NCBI RefSeq assembly: GCF_000980835.1
Contig: NZ_CP011312.1
Location: forward strand, 124,001 to 188,000
Direction of reading: 5' to 3'
Source of the DNA: Corynebacterium kutscheri
GTDB lineage: Bacteria; Actinomycetota; Actinomycetes; Mycobacteriales; Mycobacteriaceae
Length of the DNA stretch: 64,000 nt
Under the pieces are notes generated by a model, which made no database searches, was not told the origin of the DNA, and saw nothing but the letters and a program-made list of their open reading frames with translations. Shown piece by piece: positions 46,846 to 55,237 of this stretch. The stretch's first letter is position 1; every line of letters starts with the position of its first letter. The position numbers were made by a program, and so were the translations under genes.

Positions 46846-46894
46846 GTTGAGAAGATAAAACGACCTGGTGTGTCATACACCCAAAGGAATATTC

Positions 46895-47779
46895 ATGCCA
46901 TTTCAACCTTTTTTGGTTACTGTTGCCCGCACCCAAGAAATCTCTCCCCATTTTCGCCGGATCACTTTTACTGGTGCCAGCGAGATTGGCCCAGCAGTAC
47001 CGGTGCGTGACCAGCGCATTAAACTTATTATCCCCGGTACAGCCGGGTTGTCTCAGCTAGTTGGTGAGGATTGGTTTAGCACCTGGCGCAGCCTAGATCC
47101 CGCTAGCCGAGGATTTATGCGTACTTATTCCATCCGTGATCTTCGTCGACAAGCAGATGAAATCGACATTGATTTTGTGCTCCACCCAGGAAGCCCCGGC
47201 CCGGCAAGTAGTTGGGCAGAAACCGCCAAAATAGGCGATCAACTGCTTATCATTGCCCCTGATCGTGACGATGACACCGGCGCAGGCATTGAATTTGCTC
47301 CCGGAAGAGCCCGCCAGGTTTTCCTCTTTGGCGATGAAACAGCCGTACCTGCGATTGCCCGCATTATCGCTGATTGGCCAGCAGGGCTTTATGGTACCGC
47401 CTTTGCCGAGGTGCCCGATGCGGCAGATATTCAAGAGTTTGATTGTCCTGATACGCTCACACTGAATTGGCTGGTACGCCCAGCAGGGATAAACCATGGC
47501 GAGCTGCTGAATCAAGCCGTAGCCGAATTAGTACATGCTCCAGCAACACCAGTGCTGTTAACAACAGATGCAGCGCCAGTATGGGAAACACCGGTGTATT
47601 CAAGTGCCGGTGAAGAAATAACCGAAGAAGCAGTTGCCGAAGATACTTATTATTGGATTGCCGGTGAGTGCTCAGCAGTAACAACAATGCGTCGGTTATT
47701 GGTGAAAGAAGCTGGTATTCCGCGCGGTAATGTGTCGTTTATGGGTTATTGGAAACGAGGTCGCTGCTTAGATGATTAA
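46895..47779 (+). CDS. Siderophore-interacting protein (FAD-binding ferric reductase)
   Basis: 294 aa. SIP/ViuB family: it releases iron from imported siderophores by reduction. FAD binding is shown by GFMRTYSIRDLR (RxYSxR) and later FGDETAVPAIARI; the C-terminus has the family signature GNVSFMGYWKRGR. The open frame begins nine codons earlier, but ATG 46895 has AAAGGA upstream. The flavin reductase-like gene follows 39 bp later and may supply reduced flavin. Confidence 0.9.
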   Translation: MPFQPFLVTVARTQEISPHFRRITFTGASEIGPAVPVRDQRIKLIIPGTAGLSQLVGEDWFSTWRSLDPASRGFMRTYSIRDLRRQADEIDIDFVLHPGSPGPASSWAETAKIGDQLLIIAPDRDDDTGAGIEFAPGRARQVFLFGDETAVPAIARIIADWPAGLYGTAFAEVPDAADIQEFDCPDTLTLNWLVRPAGINHGELLNQAVAELVHAPATPVLLTTDAAPVWETPVYSSAGEEITEEAVAEDTYYWIAGECSAVTTMRRLLVKEAGIPRGNVSFMGYWKRGRCLDD

Positions 47780-47818
47780 GCAGGCATGGGCTGTGTTAAG
47801 GGCGGTAGGCAAGAACTG

Positions 47819-48421
47819 ATGGATAAGTATTTTTATGCACCAACTGGTGAGCATGAGCTACAGTACTCACCGGTTAATGCGATTATTGGGCCACGGCCAA
47901 TTGGTTGGATCTCCTCGGTGTCACCTAGTGGACAGGCAAATTTGGCACCGTACTCGTTTTTTAATGTGTTTAACCGTAAGCCACCGATTATTGGTTTTGC
48001 CAGCATTGGTAGGAAAGACTCAGTACGCAATATTGAAGCAACGGGGCAGTTTTGTTGGAATATGGTGTCCACTTCGCAACTGGCGGCCATGGATGCTACC
48101 AGTGATCCGATTACTGGTGATGAATTTGAGTTCGCGGGCATCGAAAAAGCGCCCTCTCGGCTTATTGCTGTGCCCCAGGTAGCGCAGTCGCATGCAGTTT
48201 TTGAATGTCTACTCACCCAAATCGAACAACTTAAAGACGCTTCCGGGAAGGTGACTGAATCAGTGATGGTCTTTGGCGAGGTTATTGGTGTACACCTTGA
48301 TCGCAGCATGATCGACGACGGACTGTTTATTACCGAACGTGCCGAGCCACTTTTACGCAGCGGTGGTGCCGAGACATATTTCCGTATTACCGCAGAATCA
48401 AGAATAGATTATCGACGATAG
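47819..48421 (+). CDS. Flavin reductase-like (FMN-binding split barrel) protein
   Basis: 200 aa. Flavin_Reduct domain (PF01613): IIGPRPIGWISSVSPSG, NLAPYSFFNVFNRKPP and GFASIGRKDSVRNIEATGQF match the FMN-binding portion. The start is ATG 47819 (MDKYFYAPTGE); the longer frame from 47786 lacks support. It is probably co-transcribed with the siderophore-interacting protein gene. The natural partner and substrate are unknown. Confidence 0.85.
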   Translation: MDKYFYAPTGEHELQYSPVNAIIGPRPIGWISSVSPSGQANLAPYSFFNVFNRKPPIIGFASIGRKDSVRNIEATGQFCWNMVSTSQLAAMDATSDPITGDEFEFAGIEKAPSRLIAVPQVAQSHAVFECLLTQIEQLKDASGKVTESVMVFGEVIGVHLDRSMIDDGLFITERAEPLLRSGGAETYFRITAESRIDYRR

Positions 48422-48509
48422 CGATAATTAAAAATAGTGCCTTTGAACAGGTAAAAATGTTCTTTTGTGTTAAAAGTTGTTATGTCGGTATTGATATAAA
48501 GATATGTAG

Positions 48510-48529
48510 TGATATATCTTTATATATCA
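48510..48529. promoter_or_regulatory. AT-rich palindromic operator before the PadR gene
   Basis: TGATATAT-CTTT-ATATATCA, perfect 8-bp arms, 50 bp before the PadR start. Further GATATA/TATATC half-sites lie at about 48491-48506 and 48531-48552. Such repeats before a PadR gene suggest autoregulation. The E. coli Ni/Fe regulator YqjI is a His-rich PadR relative. Confidence 0.5.
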
Positions 48530-48580
48530 GCGATATAACGGTATCTCTGATAACGACACTTCTTAACGGAAAGGACTATT

Positions 48581-49120
48581 ATGCGTTTCGCACATCACCA
48601 CCACCGCCACTTTGACCGCGAAGATGCCCACTTCCATGGTCATGAACATCACGGACGTGGACACGGACATAGAGGCAAAGGCCGAGGGCGCGGTGGCCGC
48701 GCCGGGAAAGGCGATCTTCGGGCAGTAATTTTGTATCTGCTAAGCACTGAAGCAATGCATGGATACCAAATCATCACCACTATTGCGGAAAAAACCCAAG
48801 ATAATTGGACCCCAAGCCCCGGCGCAATTTATCCCACCCTGGCCATGTTGGAAGACGAGGGTTTGATTACGATCACTACTGAATCCGGCCGCAAGCTTGC
48901 CACTATTACCGAGGCCGGCGCACAGCTGGTTGCCGAAAATGCTAACGACTGGTCAATAATTATGGATCGGTACCACCCAGATAATGAGCAAGCTCGACTA
49001 GCAGCTGATGAAAAACTACATGCAGCATTTAAACAGCTCATGTTTTTGTTGCATGAAACCGATAGCGAAAAAGCACTGACAGTGCTCAACCAGGCTATCG
49101 AGGAATTAAAAAAGAGTTAA
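48581..49120 (+). CDS. PadR-family regulator with His-rich N-terminus
   Basis: 179 aa. Residues 1-45 are a flexible metal-binding type tail (HHHHRHFDRED, then HGHEHHGRGHGHRGKG). Residues about 45-120 are the PadR winged helix (GDLRAVILYLLSTEAMHGYQI, represented by ILYLLSTEAMHGYQI and PSPGAIYPTLAMLEDEGLI). The rest is a dimerisation helix. The layout resembles YqjI of E. coli, which senses nickel/iron through a His-rich N-terminus. Palindromic operators lie upstream. The target gene is not obvious in the window; autoregulation is likely. Confidence 0.85.
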   Translation: MRFAHHHHRHFDREDAHFHGHEHHGRGHGHRGKGRGRGGRAGKGDLRAVILYLLSTEAMHGYQIITTIAEKTQDNWTPSPGAIYPTLAMLEDEGLITITTESGRKLATITEAGAQLVAENANDWSIIMDRYHPDNEQARLAADEKLHAAFKQLMFLLHETDSEKALTVLNQAIEELKKS

Positions 49121-49132
49121 TTAAAAAAGAAG

Positions 49133-49170
49133 AAATCCTGTTTACTCACCTCAGCAAACAGGATTTTTTT
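49133..49170. terminator. Terminator between padR and the mnh operon
   Basis: AAATCCTGTTT / AAACAGGATTT stem (49133-49143, 49156-49166) with an A-rich left and T-rich right flank, so it can work on both strands between these convergent units. Confidence 0.88.
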
Positions 49171-49466
49171 TATTCTTCGGTTTCGTAGAGTGAGCGCCCC
49201 ATAATAAAACTTCCGATAGCCAAAATAACGAGCAGTCCGGCAATAGTAAGCACCACCCGGATAAGATTCCCGACCGAAAAATCACCCTGACCAATATCGT
49301 TAATCAGGCTGGCGATAAGAATCAGCGGTAGCGCTACTGAGGTGGTATTACCCATAAGGTTTGCCCGGGTCAAGGCATCGGGAGCGCGATAAAGCGCAAT
49401 AATTGTCGCTAGGGTGAACATGCTGGCCACAATGATAAGCAGGCTCGCTGCAACGTCGTAAAGCAT
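49170..49466 (-). CDS. mnhG: Mrp antiporter subunit MnhG
   Basis: 98 aa with three membrane helices. The signature YRAPDALTRANLMGNTTSVA is the MnhG/PhaG motif. It is the last gene of the mnhACDEFG operon, overlapping the mnhF stop by one base. It is part of the multi-subunit Na+(K+)/H+ antiporter in the cytoplasmic membrane. Confidence 0.92.
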   Translation of the reverse strand: MLYDVAASLLIIVASMFTLATIIALYRAPDALTRANLMGNTTSVALPLILIASLINDIGQGDFSVGNLIRVVLTIAGLLVILAIGSFIMGRSLYETEE

Positions 49467-49732
49467 TATCGGCGCCCCTTCGAAATAATGCGAGCATTAC
49501 TCATTGTTGGCAATACGCCACCAACAAGCGCGGCAAGCAATGCAATTTCATAGTTGATTTGGGTATCATTGTGCAGCGCCCACAGCAGATAAAAGCCGAT
49601 CATGCAATAAAACACCATATCGGAAATAACTGCGCGGGTTAGTTGCTCTGGAGTGCGAAACATTAAAATAATCGTCGCCAGAATACCAACAGCCATAGTT
49701 GCCATACCAATAAGAGTGACAATCTCAAACAT
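49466..49732 (-). CDS. mnhF: Mrp antiporter subunit MnhF
   Basis: 88 aa with three helices. MFEIVTLIGMATMAVGI, FRTPEQLTRAVISDMVFYC and ALLAALVGGVLPTM match MnhF/PhaF. It overlaps mnhE and mnhG by single bases (TAATG-type), so translation is coupled. Confidence 0.9.
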   Translation of the reverse strand: MFEIVTLIGMATMAVGILATIILMFRTPEQLTRAVISDMVFYCMIGFYLLWALHNDTQINYEIALLAALVGGVLPTMSNARIISKGRR

Positions 49733-50118
49733 CAGTTATCCTCCCATTTCGGTGCCGGAGCAGGCTTTTCGACACTCACAGCAGACCAATCAAGCGGAAT
49801 ATCTTTTACCCTTGGGCTCAGCATCTCTTCCATATGTGCTAAATCCTTAACCACCGCTTGTGGATCGGCACCAGCAACCGCATGAACATATAAGAAGCGC
49901 TGTTCATTATGAGAATGCAGCGTTAATGACAAAGTGCCCGGTGTTGCAGTAATGGAAGCAGCGAAGGCAGTGATAAGAAAATCACTGTGGATTCGCAGTG
50001 GATAGTGCACAACGCAAGGATCAATATTTTTGCTTCCGGTAACGGTATCTTTAAAAAGCGTCCAGGCGGCCATAATCACCTGGCCAATAAGCCACACAAT
50101 ATAGATCAGTGCATGCAT
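49732..50118 (-). CDS. mnhE: Mrp antiporter subunit MnhE
   Basis: 128 aa. It has one clear N-terminal membrane helix (LIYIVWLIGQVIMAAWTLFKD), followed by a cytoplasmic domain with TATPGTLSLTLHSHNEQ and FLYVHAVAG, which correspond to the MnhE core (TPGTxxxxxxxxxLxVHxL). It is shorter at the N-terminus than MnhE of Bacillus (about 158 aa). One-base overlaps join it to mnhD and mnhF. Confidence 0.88.
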   Translation of the reverse strand: MHALIYIVWLIGQVIMAAWTLFKDTVTGSKNIDPCVVHYPLRIHSDFLITAFAASITATPGTLSLTLHSHNEQRFLYVHAVAGADPQAVVKDLAHMEEMLSPRVKDIPLDWSAVSVEKPAPAPKWEDN

Positions 50119-51650
50119 TAGCGGCCTCCTTGTAAATTATCACCAGTAACAACCGCTACCGGAGGTTGCTCGCCTTGATAAAGAACCGCCTGCTGATAGC
50201 CAGTGACATCGAGTAAACCAGAAGCGGCTTGGTTGGTGGCCTGGTAGAGCTGTCCGGCGAAAATGAACATAGACAAAGACATCACGATCATCACCGCACC
50301 AGGAGCCAGCCGGGAAAACGGAACCCGAAGCGTTTCCGGAAGGTGACGCATCGGAGCCCCCCAATACACCTTGCGCCACAACCGCAACATGGCTAAGAAA
50401 GCACCGAAGCTAGCAGTGATAATCACCGCGATTACTAGCCAAGATTGCCAGGCATCTGCGCTAGCGATGCTAAGAATTAAAAACACTTTGCCCCACAGGC
50501 CAGAAAACGGCGGGAAGCCCACTACCGAAAACGCCCCGGAAGCAAATACTGCCGCCACTAATGGATCGCGCCTAGCAATACCGGATAGCTTCTTAATTTT
50601 GTCGGTGCCATAGGTTTCTTCTACTGCACCAGAGGTAAGAATGAGTGACCCAAGGGTAATCATGTGATGTAGTGCATAGAAGATTCCGGAAGCGATGAGA
50701 GCTTGAGGGTTGCGCTGGGTAAAAGCTAGTACCACCAGAATCATGGGCATGCCATTAATCATTTGGTAGGCAAGAATTTGGCGCATAGATTTCTCACCCA
50801 AACCACCAAAAGCGCCCACGATCATAGAGATCACGCAGATGGTGATAATCAGCCACATCCAGCGGGAATCAAGATCGAAAATAACGACATAAATACGCAT
50901 CAGCATATATACCGCAACCTTGGTATGCAGGGCAGAAAATAGTCCCATGACCGAGGCCGATGTTGCCGGATAACTACGCGGTAGCCACGTATGCACCGGG
51001 AAAATACCGGCTTTGATCACCAGAGCTACCACAATGACCCCCATTGCTACGGTGATGGAACCATGACCGCGCGCTGCTCCAGCAAGAGCAGCAATATTTA
51101 CTGCCCCAGCAACACCATAAAGTAGTGCGACACCGATCAGCAGCAGGGTTGAGGTGGCCAAATTGACCAGCACGAAGGTACGCCCAGCGCTTAATCTTGC
51201 CCAGGTGCCGGTCATTGCAACGAGGGCATAACTTGGTAGCAGCATGACCTCCATAAAGACGAAGAAGTTAAAGAGATCAGCAGTAAGCAGCGCGCCCATA
51301 ACACCGGTGAGCAGCATAAGCGAAAGTGAAGGATAAAACCGAGAGCGGGTTTCGCCCACCACAATGGCAAACCAGTTTGCGCAGAGTGCTACGAGTGCGG
51401 TGGTGATAATCATGATCGCAGCAAACGGATCAGCAGCAAAAGAAATCGCTACGCCACCAACATAATGTCCGATGGCATGCGCCATGGTGCCATGCTGGGC
51501 GACCTGAGCAAACAGCAAACAACCCGCAATCACAATGCCGAGCGGGGTCAGCAGTGCAAGCGTATCTCGCAACCACCGCCAGGGAGCCATTGCGGCGATT
51601 GCTACCGTCGCAAGGGGTAAACCTACAAAGAGGGGAAGTACATAATCCAT
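50118..51650 (-). CDS. mnhD: Mrp antiporter subunit MnhD (NuoN-like)
   Basis: 510 aa with 13-14 helices, a proton-translocating antiporter-like subunit related to complex I NuoM/N. Family motifs are FFVFMEVMLLPSYALVAMTG with the key Glu, AGIFPVHTWLPRSYPATSAS with the Lys, and FSALHTKVAVYMLMRIY. It overlaps mnhC and mnhE by one base each. Together with MnhA it forms the ion-pumping core. Confidence 0.94.
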   Translation of the reverse strand: MDYVLPLFVGLPLATVAIAAMAPWRWLRDTLALLTPLGIVIAGCLLFAQVAQHGTMAHAIGHYVGGVAISFAADPFAAIMIITTALVALCANWFAIVVGETRSRFYPSLSLMLLTGVMGALLTADLFNFFVFMEVMLLPSYALVAMTGTWARLSAGRTFVLVNLATSTLLLIGVALLYGVAGAVNIAALAGAARGHGSITVAMGVIVVALVIKAGIFPVHTWLPRSYPATSASVMGLFSALHTKVAVYMLMRIYVVIFDLDSRWMWLIITICVISMIVGAFGGLGEKSMRQILAYQMINGMPMILVVLAFTQRNPQALIASGIFYALHHMITLGSLILTSGAVEETYGTDKIKKLSGIARRDPLVAAVFASGAFSVVGFPPFSGLWGKVFLILSIASADAWQSWLVIAVIITASFGAFLAMLRLWRKVYWGAPMRHLPETLRVPFSRLAPGAVMIVMSLSMFIFAGQLYQATNQAASGLLDVTGYQQAVLYQGEQPPVAVVTGDNLQGGR

Positions 51651-52078
51651 TACTTAGCCTCCGTTTCGCTTTTTAACGCGTTACGACGAGCGGTATAGGC
51701 CTCATCCTGGGCAAGTTCGGCATTAGTGGTCGAACGCCCCAGGGTTTGTAGTGGTGAATCTTCGTCGGCAACTTCTTCCGGTTCGGTGTCATCGGAACGG
51801 CCCAAACCAGACAGGGTGAGCATATACGTTGTGGTTGCCATGGCGATCACAATGGCAGTCAGTACGAAGGCCTGAGGGATCGGATCAGCAGCGTCGCTGA
51901 GTGCGGTCCGGCTAGGGAACGGCTCGCCACGCCAGGCGGGCACACCAATCGCGAGAATAAGCAGGTTGGTGGCATGACTAATCAAGGTCATACCAATGAC
52001 AATGCGCAGCATCCCGCGTTGTAGAACCAGGTACACGCCCCCGGAAGCGAGAATTGCGATAATGAGTGCAAGAATCAT
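51650..52078 (-). CDS. mnhC: Mrp antiporter subunit MnhC (NuoK-like)
   Basis: 142 aa with three helices, related to complex I NuoK: GVYLVLQRGMLRIVIGMTLISHATNLLIL and DPIPQAFVLTAIVIAMATT are represented by GMTLISHATNLLILAIG and PQAFVLTAIVIAMA. A charged C-terminal tail of about 45 residues extends past the usual end. The start directly follows the mnhA stop. Confidence 0.92.
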   Translation of the reverse strand: MILALIIAILASGGVYLVLQRGMLRIVIGMTLISHATNLLILAIGVPAWRGEPFPSRTALSDAADPIPQAFVLTAIVIAMATTTYMLTLSGLGRSDDTEPEEVADEDSPLQTLGRSTTNAELAQDEAYTARRNALKSETEAK

Positions 52079-55048
52079 TTATTTCTCCTTTCCGGACTCG
52101 GTGATGTGTTGGTTGCTGTCGTCGATAAGCATGGCACTGGCCTTGCGGGCTTTGTTACGTAATTTTTGGTCTGTGTACTCAGAACAGGAACCACGGGGAT
52201 TAGAGAAATCGTCGAGATGGCCAACCTTAGGCAGTGAAGCAAGTGGAGAATCCTGCCGGTTATAGTTGAGATCGGCGTAATCCATACCAGGACGTAGATA
52301 GCCGCCGAGTGCATTAATCGCCATGGATACCATGCCCAACACCGCCAAATAGACACCAACATCGAAGATCATGGATGTAGTCCAGTGTTGACCAGCCCAA
52401 TGTCCGTGGATGGCGTACATAAAAGAACCATGCAGCAAACCAAGTAAACCGGCACTCACAGCAGTTAAGATACCCACACCGGTGAGATAGATGGGTAAGC
52501 GAACCGGAAAAATCTGCTTGTCGCGTGGTTGCGAACAATAGCTCAGCATCATCGCTGCCGCAGCAACCAGGGCAGCGATAAAACCGCCACCGGGGGAATT
52601 ATGGCCGCGCCAGAAGATCATCACCGAGAGCATAATAAGGATCGGGGTGAGGAATTTCAGCAACGTGCGCAACGGAATGGAATTAAGCGTGGCCTGGTCA
52701 AAAGGTGCTGGATGGGTACCAGGGGCAAAAGGATAACGTGGCATGGACGTAATAACTGCCGCAATTGCGATCGCTGCCATACCTAATACGGAGAGCTCAC
52801 CTAAGGTATCGAAACCACGGAACTCCACCAAAATAGTATTAACGACGTTATCGCCACCAGAAATCTCTGGAGCCTGCTGGAGATACCACAAAGCTAGCTC
52901 GCTGCGCTGGTGACGCGAGAGCAAAACCCACACCGCAAGGAAAGTAAATACCCCCACGCCTACACCAAGAGCAATGCCCAAGGCGTGTTGGGAACGACGT
53001 GGCCGGTGGAAATTCTTTGGTTGCTGGCGAACCACCATCATCATAATGACCACGACTAAGGCTTCCACCATGAATTGTGTAAGAGCAACATCTGGGGCAC
53101 CTAATAAAAGCACCTGCAAGGTCACGCCTACCCCAACCGCGCCGATATAAACCACCGCCGTGAGCCGACGCCTAGTGCGCACCACACCAATAGTCGCAAT
53201 GGTAATAATGGCCAGCGGCACAAGGTCTGTCCAACGATCGGTTGCTAGCCGTGGGCTTAACGCTACTGAGTCAATACCGCCATGAATAAGACCAGGGACA
53301 AGATAGAAGCAACCAAAAATAATTAACAGCAAGAACATGGCGGCCAAATGCCTGGTAGGGGCAACCGAATCCGCCATCTTTCCTAGATAAGCGCCTATCG
53401 ACGAAAGCCCCTGATTGATGTTTCTTAGCGCAGTATTACCACTTATTGGCGCCAACTTCTTACCGCTAAGCGCAGCCCAAATCCGGTGGCGCACCACCAC
53501 CCCTAGCGTGCCAAGAACCAATACCGCCACCGAGATCATAAAGGGCACGCTGAGACCATGCCAGAGGCCAAGGTGGGAATGCGGATTAGTGGAAATAGTA
53601 CTAACGGCTGCGTTGATGGGATCGTCGAAAAGCGAAAGAAACGCCACAATGGGCACCGACATCATACCGGGAAGCGCAGCTGGCAACCATAGGCGCAGTT
53701 TTGCTTCCTTGACTTCACTCATATCACGCTCACCGTCGATAAAACCATCGAAGACAATGCGAGCAGAATAAGTAAAAGTAAAAAGCGCGCCAATGCCAGC
53801 AGAAAGCAGCAATAAAACCACTCCAGCACTAGACAACGGTGCCTCAGTGAACGCTTCCAACAGGGATTCTTTAGAGATAAAACCAAACAATGGCGGCACG
53901 GCAGCCATAGAAGCAGCAGCAATCACCACAGAAGCAAAAGTAAACGGTAGTTGACGCCAAGAACTACCTAACCGAGTCACCTCACGAGTACCAGTTTGAT
54001 GGTCAACAACACCAATAAGCATAAACAAACTGGACTTAAACAAGGCGTGGGCAAGCGTATGCGTTAAAGCAGCAGCCAGTGCCACCGGAGTACCCACGCC
54101 AATAGTAGCCACAATCCAGCCCAAATGTGAGACCGTAGAATACGCCGTAAGCTTTTTTAAATCGGTCTTTTGGATAGCAAAGAAAGCCGCCATCACAGCA
54201 GTGAACATGCCGATAACAATCAGCAGTAGATTCCACGTACGCACATCATGAAAAACCGCGCTAAAACGCAGCAAAACATAAATACCCGCCTTGACCACAG
54301 CTGCCGCGTGCAAGAACGCTGACACAGGAGTAGCAGCCGCCATCGCTTCCGGAAGCCAAAAATGAAATGGCAACTGCGCAGACTTGGTAAACGCAGCTAC
54401 CGCGATCAACACGGCAAGCGTGGCAGTTAATGTGGGCTGCTGCGCCCAGAAATCAGCCGCCAAAATCCCAGAAATACTGGTTGTCCCAGCGTGTGCAGAA
54501 GCAACTGCTAAAGCCACCAGTAAAGACAACCCACCAATAAAAGTAAGGATCAAGGTGCGCTGCGAGCCTTGCTCACCACCTTTGCCACCCGAGCGAGCAA
54601 TCAGCATAAAGGACGCGAGTGATACCAGCTCCCAAGCGATAAACAACACGAAGGCGTCATCGGCAAAAACCAACAGCAAAATTGAGGCCATAAACGCCGT
54701 CATAAGGGTATAAAAGCTGGTGGTGCCATGTTTTTTAGGCAAATATGCTGCCGAATAAACAAACACAACTGCGCCAATGCACAGTGCGAGCAATGCGAAG
54801 AAAATACTTAAAGCATCTGCACGCAGGGCAAAATTAATGTCGACACCGGCGCCCAGCACATCGGGAATCCAGGTAACGCGGTAGGTTAGCGCGGTACCGT
54901 CAGGGGGCAGATCCCGGAAGAGAACTCCGGCAGTGATAAGGAAAATAGCAGCTAGCAGCCAGCCTGCTAATCGATCACAGATCCGGACCAACAAGGGTGC
55001 GCTGGCCAGCGCAAGGACAGCTAGCACAATGACATAGAGTAAGGTCAC
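52079..55048 (-). CDS. mnhA: Mrp antiporter subunit MnhA fused with MnhB
   Basis: 989 aa. The N-terminal 500 residues are the NuoL-like antiporter (DDAFVLFIAWELVSLASFMLI, FTKSAQLPFHFWLPEAMAAA). The next part is the MrpA C-terminal/DUF4040 region (LLGAPDVALTQFMVEALVVV, FRGFDTLGELSVLGMAAIA). The final 150 residues are an MnhB domain (FWRGHNSPGGGFIAALVAA), so no separate mnhB is needed. A polar tail of about 60 residues ends it. The open frame begins 42 codons earlier; GTG 55048 has AGGTG upstream and starts straight into the first helix. It heads a six-gene operon for Na+/K+-proton exchange and pH homeostasis. Confidence 0.93.
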   Translation of the reverse strand: MTLLYVIVLAVLALASAPLLVRICDRLAGWLLAAIFLITAGVLFRDLPPDGTALTYRVTWIPDVLGAGVDINFALRADALSIFFALLALCIGAVVFVYSAAYLPKKHGTTSFYTLMTAFMASILLLVFADDAFVLFIAWELVSLASFMLIARSGGKGGEQGSQRTLILTFIGGLSLLVALAVASAHAGTTSISGILAADFWAQQPTLTATLAVLIAVAAFTKSAQLPFHFWLPEAMAAATPVSAFLHAAAVVKAGIYVLLRFSAVFHDVRTWNLLLIVIGMFTAVMAAFFAIQKTDLKKLTAYSTVSHLGWIVATIGVGTPVALAAALTHTLAHALFKSSLFMLIGVVDHQTGTREVTRLGSSWRQLPFTFASVVIAAASMAAVPPLFGFISKESLLEAFTEAPLSSAGVVLLLLSAGIGALFTFTYSARIVFDGFIDGERDMSEVKEAKLRLWLPAALPGMMSVPIVAFLSLFDDPINAAVSTISTNPHSHLGLWHGLSVPFMISVAVLVLGTLGVVVRHRIWAALSGKKLAPISGNTALRNINQGLSSIGAYLGKMADSVAPTRHLAAMFLLLIIFGCFYLVPGLIHGGIDSVALSPRLATDRWTDLVPLAIITIATIGVVRTRRRLTAVVYIGAVGVGVTLQVLLLGAPDVALTQFMVEALVVVIMMMVVRQQPKNFHRPRRSQHALGIALGVGVGVFTFLAVWVLLSRHQRSELALWYLQQAPEISGGDNVVNTILVEFRGFDTLGELSVLGMAAIAIAAVITSMPRYPFAPGTHPAPFDQATLNSIPLRTLLKFLTPILIMLSVMIFWRGHNSPGGGFIAALVAAAAMMLSYCSQPRDKQIFPVRLPIYLTGVGILTAVSAGLLGLLHGSFMYAIHGHWAGQHWTTSMIFDVGVYLAVLGMVSMAINALGGYLRPGMDYADLNYNRQDSPLASLPKVGHLDDFSNPRGSCSEYTDQKLRNKARKASAMLIDDSNQHITESGKEK
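54345..54356. repeat. Palindromic double copy of the GCTTCCGG word
   Basis: GCTTCCGGAAGC inside mnhA. See the finding on the iterated word. Confidence 0.8.
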
Positions 55049-55237
55049 AGAGTCTTCACACCTATTAAAATTCTTCACTCCCGTCACTCCCCGGAAAGAG
55101 ACAGACAAAGAGGTTGGTTGGATAAAAACTTTCGATGGGCAATAGTGAACCTGTCTTACTCTATCAGCAAGCAAAACTGCATGACCATCGGTGCGCCTGT
55201 GACAAAAGGGAACGTAAGAGCGTTAGTGTGAAGCACT

